Origin: Isoetes taiwanensis
Lineage: Eukaryota > Streptophyta > Lycopodiopsida > Isoetales > Isoetaceae
Assembly: GCA_021234155.1 (NCBI GenBank)
Contig: JAJEKV010000090.1
Location: 3,973,319 to 4,037,318, forward strand
Length of the DNA: 64,000 bases
Direction of reading: 5' to 3'
The translations under genes and the position numbers were made by a program. The notes under the pieces were generated by a model. That model had not been told where the DNA came from, did not search any database, and saw only the letters and a list, made by a program, of their open reading frames with translations. How positions within the stretch are numbered: position 1 is the first letter of the stretch; every line of letters begins with the position of its first letter. Shown piece after piece: positions 44,371-55,090 of the stretch.

Positions 44371-46473
44371 CCATTGAAATTTGTTAGAAGATATCAATCC
44401 CAATATATATAGAATCTTAATGATATCCATTTTAGGATAATTATGGATATGAAATATAAACCGAATGATATTAATGATTACATGGACCAATAGGCACTTG
44501 GCATAAATATAGCCCTAGATTAGTCATGTGTGGCATCATCCAAAAAATCCATCTTATAAATAGAAGGCCTTCTTATTGTCTCGGCGCATTGAGAGCACTT
44601 GAAGAGCTATTGGAGCTTTCTTCCCACTAATTGCATGCAAGGTAAATATTCTCCCATTTTGTAATTTCTAAATTAGAGTTAGAATGTAAGATCTTACGAA
44701 GTTGCTTCACATCAATCTAGAATTTGATTTGTATACTTGGGTAATAAAAAAGATTAAGTTCTTGAGGCAATCAACAACACTTAAGTTCAATGTTAACACT
44801 TTCAATGTAATGGCTTCCAACGTTGTCTTAGATAGCCATAGCCACTAAAATCTCATTCATTTCTTGTTGAGAAGGTTGTGTATTTTTTACAAATGCATTT
44901 TTGTGAACAGCTTTGCTATATGCCCATTTACAAGTTCTCTGTACTTCAATGTACTTCAATGCATGACTACATATGTCTTAGTAGATTAACCTTTGCTATA
45001 TTTGAAGACAACATAAATGAGCTTCAGGTCACCTTCACAATTTTCACCCTATGTCAAATTTGATAACTATATTTGTTAAAGTCTAACCAGCTTCTTACAC
45101 ATCTATGCCTATGTGCAATGTGCATGGCTTTAGAAACATTAAAACATTATATTCATTTTATGAGCATGGAATGCCTAATCTAATGTCTGATCTAGAGTCC
45201 TTTATCCTCTACCATGCAAACTCAGACATTTTAATGCCAAATGGCTCCCATAGCCCGATACCATTTTTATGAATGATGAAATGCTTGATCTATTGCTTGA
45301 ATTGGAGTCCTTTATGTTGCACCATGCAAACATTTAAATACAAACGACTCCCATGGCCCAATGTACAATGAACTTTGTTGATGCCTCTCAATGTTGAATA
45401 CGAGTCTCAATGTCTCTAGCCTTAAATCATTCAAAAAGAAAAAAACAAAGCAAAAAATTCCTCGTTGAACTTGAAAAAACTCACTCTACAACATTCGTCT
45501 ATTTTAACTTTTCCAAATCTTTCTCTTGTCTCAAAGAGACATGTACACTTGGGGTCGTCTAATGCAAGGGCTTTTCTTGTAAGTTAATTTCTATCTTGTT
45601 GAGTGCCATGGGTTGCCACAAATATGAAACTCAAAATTAGTTTGAGCATTAGAAAAAAGCTTTATTGTACATCAGTTTATTCTTGTTGAGAATAAGAAAA
45701 ACATTTCTACTTGTGAAGTTGATGAATAAAATATTACATAGTCTACCCACGTTACAAAGATGATTGCATATGAATGACAAAAAGGTTTAAACATAGGCCA
45801 AGCAAACCATGCCTTGCTATGTACATAGACCAGTTCAATCAAACAATGCCAATCTAGATTGAATGGGTTTAGAAGAATCGTCCATGTTGCGCGAATATTC
45901 TGAATTTTAACCCCAAAGAAAGATGTACCCAATCATATTTACGGGTTTATAATGAGCTATAGATGTAAAAGAGCAAGATGAATTAATTGGGCGACTTCAA
46001 AATAGATATACATGATGCAAATTTTACCTATTTCTGAGAAAACCTTGATGTTAGCTTTGCATGTGCAACTTTCGAAAAGATGTGCTTGTCTTGCTTATGC
46101 TTGTGCTTGTCTTATCGTGCATCAGGGAGCATTTTGTAGCAGACCAATTTTGGCTTAAACCTGACCAATTGTTATGGAAGAAAAATACGGAAGCAAAATG
46201 AAACAGAAAATAAGAGACCTCATTTTGTATTCTCCAGATGCTCAGCACATGCTCTGTACAATGGACTGCAAGATTTAATCAAGCACCCACTTAATTTTAG
46301 AACTACACAAATAAGTTTCTCTATAAAGTTAAGAGGATATAGAAAGGTCAGCTGATAGTTTATGTTCTTGAGCACAACCACCTTTCAGCAAGATATAAAA
46401 GCACATGTAACGTGAAAATGATTCCAAATATGCTGCCCCTTCATGATTATCAGCTGCAAAGATGGGGAATAAT
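44371..46473. other. No recognisable gene; one diverged direct repeat
   Basis: The segments at about 45170-45260 and 45275-45365 are diverged copies of each other (GGAGTCCTTTAT, CACCATGCAAAC, CTCCCATGGCCC). The rest has no ORF with a known motif. Confidence 0.35.
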
Positions 46474-47815
46474 TCAGGATTTTGCAGACATGCTATCAGC
46501 GTGAATAAGACATGCAACAGTTACTTCAATACCTTCAAGAACCTTATCCTGCCCCAGAGCGGTCAAAGAAAAATCCCGTCGCACGAGCATATATGTGAGT
46601 GTGCGAGGTTGGAGCTTCTTATGGCCGGCTAGGATGGATAGAGCACGGAGTGTCCACCATGACGCTTTTGCCTCTGGAACCAAATCCCAAGCAATAAAAA
46701 GGACCTGTCCGTGCTTGAACAACAAAAAAGACCTGTCCGTGCTTGAAAGCTGAAAGAAAGAAGCGGGTAGTGATATTTTCCAAGGCACTAACCTCAGGGA
46801 TAATAGAGTTGGCTACCTTCTTCTCGAGGTCCATGGTGACCTCCTCTTCCTTAGCGTCTTGCTTCTCTTCCTTCAAATGTTCTTTGTTATCACAAAAATC
46901 TTCGCCTTCGTCATCCGATCTGGAAGGAATATCTGTCATATTAATATTTGGAACGTGAGGTCCCATAGCAACAAAAGCTTCATCTTGTGGCTATGATGGG
47001 GCCTTGTGCAACATGAGATGTCTCAGGTGCAAGAGGGCATCGACCGGCTCAATTGTCTCCTGATGAAACTGAAGCAATTGCTGTACTTCAGAAGGTAGGT
47101 CAACCAGGGTGGTCAATAAAATCGAAAGTGCAGTATTCGGCAAGCTCATACAAAACATGTGTCTTCTTTTTGAACTTTTGGTCTGCAATGATGTGGTATG
47201 TCCACATGATATCCTCCAATAGGAGGTATTCTTGACCTTGGTGGTGGACAACTGAGAGGGTATCGAGAAAGTCGAGCTCCCTGGTCTCGATGTAGAGGCA
47301 TTTGCTCAGCTAGCTGCTTCCAACAAACAAAGTCATCCTCTCTGACATGTTCATCATCTTCCTCTTCCACTATAGCTGGTGCTTTTCCCTTCTCTGCGGG
47401 TAAAGCTTCAACATATTGGTCCATGAGTATGGCCAATGTAAAGTTTATATCAAAATATTGTTGGCCCTCATGTACCATAAACAAGTGGATTCTTAGCCCA
47501 TCGGAGCTTTCCTTTGAGGACATTAACTGCGTGTGAGTCGACCCCCAATATATCACGCACAATCGCCTTCTCTAAATAGAGACGAGGTTGATCACCAAGG
47601 GTGATGCAAAGAGGAACCATATCTTGAGTATAAAACTCAAGGAAGAGAGCATAGTCGGGATGGGCCTGCATATTGGTGATGAGATCAACCTCCTAGAGTA
47701 AGTAGGGATAAAGGAGGTCGAATGGGACCTAAGGATCCCAATGCTTACCGTCCTGGTACCATTGAAGGAGGGTAGGAGCATCCATGTGCACAGGCGAATC
47801 GTGGAGTCACTTTAT
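46474..47815 (-). pseudogene. Degraded long reading frame of unknown family
   Basis: Minus-strand frames between 47815 and 46474 join into one decayed coding region. It starts near 47790 after a likely AG boundary: LLQWYQDGKHWDP, a stop, VPFDLLYPYLL, a stop, EVDLITNMQAHPDYALFLEF. It goes on with DMVPLCITLGDQPRLYLEKAIVRDILGVDSHAVNVLKGKLRWAKNPLVYG, then an acidic EEEDDEHVREDD stretch with CPPPRSRIPPIG. It ends in a region with LPSEVQQLLQFHQETIEPVDAL and a Glu/Lys-rich segment. Frames shift at least three times. The composition is protein-like throughout, but I do not recognise the family; a gag-like or other transposon protein is possible. It lies downstream of the histone H3-like segment on the same strand. 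Confidence 0.4.
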
Positions 47816-48051
47816 TTTAAAATATGTTATCGTCAGCATCAGTTATAAAATAAAATAAATAAATAAAACAAATAACTTTTGTAATTGACTAAGAGAGTTA
47901 TACAAAACAAAATATTGTAGTCTACAGATGAATTTTTTTTTGTATTTCTATTTAAAATATATACAACAAAAATGTTTTACAAAATGACTTTGGAGAAGAC
48001 AAGTTGTCAAGTCAATTATAGTCTCCTTGTATCCATCGTCAAGGCTAGGTC

Positions 48052-48351
48052 CTATGGGATGATAGTAACCCTCTTAACATGGATAGCATAGAGGTTAACA
48101 TCGCCAAAGAGTGCCACAAGATAATCTTCAGCGGCCTCCTGAAGGGCGAGCATAGCAAAGGTTTGGAACCGAAGATCGGTCCGATACTCCTGAGCTATCT
48201 TTCCGACCAGGCACTGGAAGGGAAGCTTCTGTAACAGAGGCTCTGTTGTCTTCTGATATTTCCTTATTTTCCTCAGTGCCACGGTACCTGGTTTGTACCT
48301 ATGAGGCTTCCATTGCTGAACTGGCCTCTTAGGAAGGGTCTTGCCCCCTGA
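48052..48351 (-). pseudogene. Divergent histone H3
   Basis: The minus-strand frame encodes a short tail with [14 protein letters not shown], then the complete H3 core: [20 protein letters not shown] (alphaN), [18 protein letters not shown] (alpha1), [25 protein letters not shown] (alpha2) and [14 protein letters not shown] (alpha3 start). By eye about 70% of core residues match canonical H3. Loop 1 has canonical length, so it does not look like a centromeric H3. The last helix is cut: a TAG stands where the Lys of PKDIQLARRIRGERA belongs, and the sequence after it is diverged. The tail is shortened and scrambled, losing most modifiable lysines. The frame continues upstream through a TAG (48385-48387) into a coiled-coil ORF. 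It is probably a decayed, intron-less H3 copy captured in other DNA. Confidence 0.85.
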
Positions 48352-48384
48352 CACGGGGCGAGGCCGAGCGGCATCTATATGGTC

Positions 48385-48738
48385 CTATCGGTGGACAGAA
48401 CTCGTGGCCTTTCCAATACCGCCCATGGTCTTCAGCTTCTCCTTATAGGCACTTTCAGACTTCTGTACCGTGTACTTTCGCGTCCATTTAACAACAGGAG
48501 TTTCAGTCTGGTGGGGAGCCCGCTGCGTGTTCTGCTCTTCATTTTGCTGAGTCTGATGGTGAATCTCTCGATCAATATTCTCCTTGGCGAGTTGCTTATC
48601 TTGTCGTTGCTGCTCCGCCCATTCAAGCTCTTGTTGTGTGGCATGAGCAACTGCCATGAGCTCTTCCACCTCTGCGAAGCGACGGGCGGCGGCCCTTCTC
48701 AGCAGCTCAGCCTTATATTTATCCGGCCTAGCCTGCAT
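48385..48738 (-). pseudogene. Coiled-coil ORF in frame with the histone H3 copy
   Basis: The frame of 117 codons starts MQARPDKYKAELLRRAAARR and runs through EVEELMAVAHATQQELEWAEQQRQDKQLAKENIDREIHHQTQQNE, a strongly charged Glu/Gln-rich helix. It then has VVKWTRKYTVQKSESAYKEKLK. It stops at 48385-48387 and, in the same frame, the histone H3 sequence begins ten codons later. No family is recognised. The in-frame layout suggests that the two parts once formed one protein of coiled coil plus H3 fold, or that an H3 copy inserted in frame by chance. Another frame at 48962-48756 (LVEQPDQVLMLVKFYPPSC...) may be its upstream continuation. Confidence 0.4.
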
Positions 48739-48755
48739 ATCCAGCTAGATGGCTA

Positions 48756-48962
48756 TCATGGTGTTCGGAGTACCCGAGTAGGTATACCCCTATCCCGAGC
48801 CTTCGGATCTCCCCTCTCCATTTCCCACGCATCATCACCCCAGGCTAGTCCCATGATTCTTTCAGCCTCTGCTTGGATTGCTTGATCTTCACTCACCTCC
48901 ACACACGAAGGAGGGTAGAACTTGACGAGCATCAGCACTTGATCGGGCTGCTCTACCAACAT
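48756..48962 (-). pseudogene. Upstream ORF fragment of the H3-containing region
   Basis: This 68-codon minus-strand frame (MLVEQPDQVLMLVKFYPPSC, EDQAIQAEAERIMGLAWGDDAWEME) lies in a different frame from the coiled-coil ORF and 18 bases upstream of it. Its composition is protein-like. A frameshift or intron between them would connect the two. No family is recognised. Confidence 0.3.
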
Positions 48963-48988
48963 GTAGGGCTCCCCTAAGGCGTTCAGCT

Positions 48989-50968
48989 TAGCCTATCTCA
49001 TATACCTTGATATTTTCTTTGGTTCTTATACTTGGCTCTTGTCTTGAGTTTGCCTTGATGTATTGACAAAGTTAACATGTTTTGGGGGGCATTCCAAGAA
49101 AGCAACACTTTGCTGGCACGATCTCATGTGTTTAGATCAAGATGGTAGGTGTATCAAGTTATGATGCAATGTGTCTTTATGGAATAGCATTTGAAGTGCA
49201 AGTGGAGAAAAATGTGTTCAAACAATGGTGGTATATCAGAAGTTTGTCAAAGAGAAACAAGTGATCATAGTTAAAAAAAAATCTGTTGAATCTGGAGCCA
49301 GTCTATTGCAGAGGTATGAATTTAAATTTTAAGCAGATAAGAAGTACCTGCAGATAAAAACAATATATCTTGGCCAATAAAGTTGAACCAAAGAATGCTT
49401 AATGGTTTGCTCGTAGTTGTTGCCATGAAATAATGGGAAAGAAATGGTACAAAACTTTCGTATGATAAGCTTTTACCTTTGCACAGTTTACCATTGCTAG
49501 TTTACCATTGCTGTTGTGAACAGGGATCCTAAGAAATCAAAATATTCAGATACCTTGCACAGATTCTGCAAAAAAGAACACAAAAAAGTGTTCCCTTTTC
49601 CTTATCCTGCATCGAATCAACAAAAAGAAACAAGTATTTTCTACTGAAGGGCCGAAATCCAGAATCTCTTTTCTTTCTGCCATAGTCATTCTGATTGTTG
49701 CGGCCAGATTCATCGCCATACCTGATGCCGAGCCAACAACAAAAAAAGAAGACGAGGGAGTAGTTGCCCTTCCGCCATATCTAACGGTTGCCATCGCGCG
49801 CAGAAAAGAAGGATAAAATAAATTAAAAGTAAAGGAGATTGTGCAAAATAAAGTATAAAAGGAGCAATATCTAGTAAGAAATTACATGAGTTGGAATGGT
49901 ATGTTGGATAAGCTGTTGGTTCTCAAAGGATGGGACTTGCCACCCTATGGTTCATGAAGATGAAGTGATGTTAGAACTTTTTAGTATTTTTTCACATGGA
50001 AGATTTCTAGAGCTGCTTTTGAAGACTTGAAGACATTTTGATATTGGATTTTTGTTAAGTTGTCATGCTATTTCTATGACCAAGTTGAAGACATGAAGAT
50101 CAAATAGAATAGAATAGAATAGATCAAAGAAAAGTTTTTGAAGAATTCATCGGGGCGATGAATAATCTTGGGAAAGAATAATGTTGTGTATTCTATCTTG
50201 ACTATTTTTGTACAATGTGCGTAAATCTGTGAAATGTATGGATAAATGAAGAATTATATGGGTATAATTTGGAGAAACGGTAATAAACGTAAAGGAGATT
50301 GTGCAAAATAAAGTACAAGAGGAGCAATATCTAGTAAGAAATTACATGAGTTGGAATGGTATGTTGGATAATTTGGAGAAACGGTAAGAAACGTGCAAAT
50401 ATTGTAGAGAAGCATGAGGAATATTTATGTTATACTGAAATGGAACTTATGGACTTGAAGGAGTATTAAAGTCCTTATAAAAATATTTTCAATGGTTAAA
50501 TAAGTTGATGATGTGTCATGAATCTAGAGGAGCATGGTAGTTGCAAAGGAGTTTGGATGGCCTATGGCAAAATCTAGTGAACTTATGGTAGTTAGAATTT
50601 AGATCTAAAGTTGTGATTTGCCTAAATCTAGTGGCTAGGATTAAGTGGAGTTTTCTTTAAGAGAGCCAAAATTCGTGTAGAAGAAAGACCCAATTTTGGA
50701 ATATGATATCTGGGCAAAGTTCTTGAAGTTTTGAGTATTCTTTTTTGATCAGTTGAATACTATTATGTTGAAGTATGATATTTTGTATATGATTTTGTGT
50801 TATCTCAATTTCTCTAATCTCGAATAAAGTTTATGAATTGGTGCAAGAATTTATGATGGTATGATTATGTAAGTGATGTATGATGCCAGTAGAGTGAGGC
50901 TTAGCCTATCTCATATACCTTGAGATATGCTTCTTGAGTTTGCCTTGGGTGCGTTGACAAAGCTACAG
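48989..50968. repeat. Nested direct repeats between the H3 region and the 51-kb ORF
   Basis: CTTAGCCTATCTCATATACC plus TTGA...CTTGAGTTTGCCTTG...TTGACAAAG occurs at 48989-49065 and at 50898-50960. Inside this interval a second pair occurs: AAAGGAGATTGTGCAAAATA through TTGGAATGGTATGTTGGATAA at 49832-49905 and 50290-50366. Such nested duplications suggest insertion and unequal exchange. The interval holds no recognised gene apart from a weak ORF at 49546-49794. Confidence 0.75.
49546..49794 (-). CDS. Unrecognised 82-aa ORF
   Basis: The minus-strand frame starts MATVRYGGRATTPSSSFFVV, continues GSASGMAMNLAATIRMTMAERKEIL, and ends in a Lys/Arg/Phe-rich stretch that looks less protein-like. The N-terminal 45 residues resemble an organelle-targeted or hydrophobic start. 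No domain is recognised, and the frame may be chance. Confidence 0.2.
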   Translation of the reverse strand: MATVRYGGRATTPSSSFFVVGSASGMAMNLAATIRMTMAERKEILDFGPSVENTCFFLLIRCRIRKREHFFVFFFAESVQGI

Positions 50969-50999
50969 TGCTTGTTTCTATTTTTCTTGAGCATGGTTT

Positions 51000-51449
51000 A
51001 TGGTGGTGACACCTTCTTACAGGATTGGAATGGAGAGCAACGAAAATTCCCAGGGTGGGACAGGCCACCCCGTTCTGAGCTTGGACCCCTCCCACCCCGG
51101 TTTAATAAGCTCCAGAATTGATGCATTCCGGCATGATCCTCAAGCGTATCCTCCAAAGGCTGAACATGTTTTTAGTGTAGAGGAGTTCATATCAAACATT
51201 GTGCAGGTTGGTACCGAGGCCCACAGAGCTGCAACTTCCCTTAGGATCTTGAGGAGGCAGTTAACAGGTTTTTATGCTGCTATTGATTCGGCGATTTCTA
51301 GTGTTGCTTGGGAGCAACTTGGGGCTCCGATGTCTGATTTGTACGCACGAAGATCACACATGAGCCTTGCTAGGGGTCCGCTGACTCAGGTGATCTGCCA
51401 GTTTGATGCTATCATCAGGCAGGCTACATCTGGGGAACCTATGAACTAG
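51000..51449 (+). CDS. Unrecognised helical ORF (149 aa), possibly gag-like
   Basis: The frame encodes a mostly helical protein with YPPKAEHVFSVEEFISNIVQ, HRAATSLRILRRQLTGFYAAIDSAI, LYARRSHMSLARGPLTQVICQFDAIIRQA, and stops after GEPMN. Its amino-acid balance looks like real protein, and it is intact from about residue 20 onward. Sequence 60-130 bases upstream of the ATG (50898-50960) duplicates 48989-49065, beside the H3-bearing region. No family is recognised; a retroelement gag-like or plant-specific DUF is possible. The true start is uncertain because the first 20 residues read less naturally. Confidence 0.35.
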   Translation: MVVTPSYRIGMESNENSQGGTGHPVLSLDPSHPGLISSRIDAFRHDPQAYPPKAEHVFSVEEFISNIVQVGTEAHRAATSLRILRRQLTGFYAAIDSAISSVAWEQLGAPMSDLYARRSHMSLARGPLTQVICQFDAIIRQATSGEPMN

Positions 51450-52449
51450 AGCTTTATCTTCTTGCTATTGTATGTAATCAAGTTATTGTGCAGTACCGTG
51501 TTAGTGGCATTTGTGCCAGGTGTATATTTACCGACTTGATGAATATGTGATGCTTGTTATTTTGATGCCTTGTTTCCCCCTTCGGACTAGTTTTCTTATT
51601 GTGCATTTGTGGCCATGGTTATTAAGACTTGTAGACTTTCAGTGGGCTTCGGCCCCTGGGCATAAGGGCAATCCCCTCTCGTGGGATGTCCCTTATACCT
51701 GAATGAACATTGGCATTGCGTTGGGGTTCAATTCCCCAGGCTCACTGATAGTCTCAGCCCTATGTATAGGGATCATCTTATGCATGCCACTTGCCACTGA
51801 CCGTTGCAACTTGGAGTGGCAGTCAATGGCACGTGTCTGATCGTCCCTATGCATAGGCTTATTGTAACTGTGAGGAAACATAGCATGAATAGGTGAGCTG
51901 TGAGCATTGGATTCGAATTGGGGTTGGATTCTCTAGGCTCATGTCACATTGGGATGCTGCTTTTCTGCTAGAGGTCTACAATTCAGTGTTGTATTGATAT
52001 GACGACGTGTTGTATACATACCATAATCTATGGATCTATGGAGAGAATATTCCATGAACTATGCCACAACCATAATACGCGCCAAAACAAGAAGAAAATG
52101 GCAACAATCGAAGAGACGTGTTCCAGAAAGCTATAGCTGCATCAAATACGAGACGATTTGGTCATGCGATTATTCAAAGATAACATATGAAAGATAATAG
52201 CACCCAAACAAGATTAGGGTTTTTAGACCAAAAAAAGTCTTACAAAATGGTGGGGAACCTTGTCTTCTCACCCATTTGGCTCACGAGGCACATATACAAC
52301 GCACTGGCATGGACAAATCCATTGCGCAATCTTAATATGGCATTGACCAACCGTTGACATTATAGCTGATATTCATATACATGGACAATAGAAGTCAATT
52401 CAATTCAAAAATACCTAGGTGGTAATCCATCAAATTCACCAACTTCCTG
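51450..52449. other. Intergenic region downstream of the radial-spoke gene
   Basis: No gene is recognised. GGTTCAATTCCCCAGGCTCA (51725) and GGATTCTCTAGGCTCATG (51925) are short similar blocks. CATGGACAATAGAAGTCAATTCAATTC at 52381-52406 resembles a LINE 3' tail and lies about 45 bases beyond the stop of the radial-spoke gene, so it may be part of its 3' untranslated region. Confidence 0.35.
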
Positions 52450-55090
52450 TCATTCTTCTTCCTCTTCCTCTCTACCTTCAGCTTCTTCTCCTTCTCCTTC
52501 TGTAGGCTCTGGTTCTGGTGGTTTGGGTATTGGAGGAAGTTCATTGCTTTCAACTAAGATGCCCTCATACTCCTTCAAGACTGGAGGCGGCAAAGGAACG
52601 ACAAAAGGGGTATGTTTTACACCCCAGCCAATATAAATGTTGCTAAATCCTGTAGGAGTTGCAACTGCACATGAACCTGGCCAAAGCAATGATCTTACGC
52701 AAACAACTTGATGCTTGAGTCCAGAAATAATGGAGCTGAAAGCAATGGACCAGGGTTTTACTCCTTCTGATATCTCTGCATCATTCTCAAGTGGGGTTAG
52801 TAGAGGAGGAATTTCCTCTGTTTCTTCTGGAGATGGTGGAACTTCTTCCTTTTCACCTTCCTCTTCCTCTTCCTCGCCTTCTTCCTTCTCTGGAACAAAA
52901 AGTGAAGTACGTCCTTGCAAGTTTAGGTATTGATTCTTATGAACCCATGCTTCCAAAGTTCCTAATTCAGTTGTTGCAGGATTTTCCCATTCTTCATTTT
53001 CCTCTGCAGTACCTCCTTCCTCATCCTCCTCAGAAAGCTTCATAAGATTACAATGTCAGAATAAATGCAAAATACATAATAGGCAAGTTTCTACTAGAAG
53101 GATCAAAACTAAGCCATACTTCATCCTATTCTAATAAGATAGAAATGCAATCACTTGTACAATACTGGACCTTGTGACTTCAGCTTATAAAATACCTTGT
53201 AAAAACCATTTGGGGCAATGTGAGTGCTAGCTGAAATGCGGGCAATTTGAGCTCTCAAAAAATTCTCTTCCACACCAGGAAATGGTGGATATGCTGACAC
53301 CTCTGCCTGCGACTCCACAAGAATGTTAGAATTGATAAACAAAAACATTTATAAGATTTACCAACATGCAAAGAATGTTGTCCATGTGAAAAAGCTTTAG
53401 AAAAAAGTGCATAGTTCATCAGTGTGCATTAAACTTGAGTTGCCATTCAGAATTTATGTACCATTTCCTTTCTTATAGTTGACACAGTTTATACTATAAT
53501 GACAAGCAGATTAAATAAAAGGGGGGGCATACCTTCAAATTGCCTGTGAAGAATTTTTTTATTGCCCTTGCTGTCTTGATTTGTAAGGGTGTGACGTCAG
53601 GTAATCTCTGTAGTTCCCCTCCCAGCCTGGTGCAAACCCAATATACATTTGCATTTGGGCCCTTTCCTTCTTCCGGAGGTATTGTCTCAATTGGGCGTCC
53701 CCAGGGTAGCTTTTTTTCCTCTTCATCTCCAGCCTCTGGTACAGCTGCAGCGGCTTCATCACTCAAGGAACCCTCAAAAATGTAATAATTTCTGCATGCA
53801 TAAAACGTCAACAGCAGCTTGCAGTTAGACCAGTGTAGGAATTTATTTATTTCGAATTGCTATGGTCCCTATTTATTTCGAATTGCTAAGACTTGAGTTC
53901 AAAATCAGTCAAAGAGATGGGAACTCTGCGCTTGGAATAGTTCATCGTACCTTATGACCCCAAAAAATTTACCAAAGAATCTTGCTTTTGTGATTTGCCT
54001 TGACAACCCTAACTGCCTCAGTGTCAAGTTTATTAAGTATGTCTCTGTTTTCCCAAGGCCTATTCCTACAGCATCAAAGAAGGCACTATCTGCAAAAAAA
54101 TTATCAACAGCATATTCAGGACCAGGCTCTTCTTCTGCTGGTTCTTGTTCCCCCTCTCCTTCCCCTTCTGCCTCTGGGTTCTTTGGTGGCCGTGTTTCGG
54201 GTATACTGCATGTGATGCATCAGAGTTAGAACATCCAGCATGTATAGCATAATAAGAAAAGCAAATTACAAATTTAAATAGCAGCAGTTAGTCAATATGA
54301 AAACAAGCAATTATGACTCCCTCTGTATATAATCCATCTTTCCTGTAATCACTTAGTTCTTCCTAATATCAGTTGCTTAGAGTACTCTTCATTACTTCTT
54401 CAGATGTGGTGTGTGAGGAGACCTTGTTGGCAAGTGTTTAGGCATCCATCAATAACACCGGTTGGTACAACTAGGACTTAATCACTTAAAGCAAATTTGG
54501 AAAAGTAATGGCAGATATACATACGCAAACAGGTTGAAAATTTCTTTTACAGACTTTTCATCTCTATAATCCTTCCATAAATTTGGTGCCTTTGGGCCCT
54601 CATCTGGGATGTATCTAGTATTCTTCAAAATCAGACTTGTCTCTAATATGTCAACAGCATCATCAGGTTTTGTATCCCCTATCTGCAAATGGCTTTCATT
54701 AATTACGAGGCTTGAGTTGGTTAAATAGAGCCTGTTTTTATGTTGACAACCGTATATTGTTTCTTCTTGACTTTGGCTGTTCCTTTGGATATTTCCTTAT
54801 AGAGTGCAATATGAAAGGAAATTTATTATTGAAGGTTTATAACCTTGCAGTAACAATATCTAGATCACACAAGAATTTTAAGCAAACTAAAGTTACATCC
54901 ATGCTTATTTTGAAGAGACTAGTCCGACGTCAAGAAACATTTATTGAGAGACATGGGAGATTGGTAATGCCTACATTGTAACACTTACATATTGAATTAG
55001 TTCTGAAAGATGTGCAAATACAGAGTCACCATCAGTTGTTGATTTTTTCTGTAAGAAAGCAAGAGCTGCTTCAGTGTTGAGGTGGCCCAT
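52450..55090 (-). CDS. Radial spoke head protein, RSP4/RSP6 (RSPH4A/6A) family, six exons, intact
   Basis: RSP4/6 proteins form the head of the axonemal radial spoke and help regulate dynein-driven bending of motile cilia and flagella. Exons on the minus strand: 55090-54989, 54682-54525, 54205-53951, 53791-53533, 53306-53196, 53037-52450. All have GT-AG borders and matching phases, giving 490 aa; Chlamydomonas RSP4 and RSP6 are about 460. The start [19 protein letters not shown] resembles the family N-terminus. Then come [59 protein letters not shown] and [12 protein letters not shown]. After these follow [25 protein letters not shown], then [19 protein letters not shown] and [14 protein letters not shown], all family hallmarks. 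The C-terminus is Glu-rich, as is common in the family. In a plant, this gene would act in flagellated sperm, so expression in antheridia is inferred. No frame break was found. Confidence 0.95.

Noticed and set aside
48052-48351. Reading the H3 copy as a centromeric histone (CenH3)
   Set aside because: Loop 1 has canonical H3 length and the core is close to ordinary H3; the odd tail and lost last helix fit decay better than centromere specialisation.
52715-53785. Ser-rich plus-strand frames opposite the radial-spoke gene
   Set aside because: They are the antisense of Glu-rich codons (GAA/GAG read as TTC/CTC/TCT) in exons of the intact minus-strand gene.
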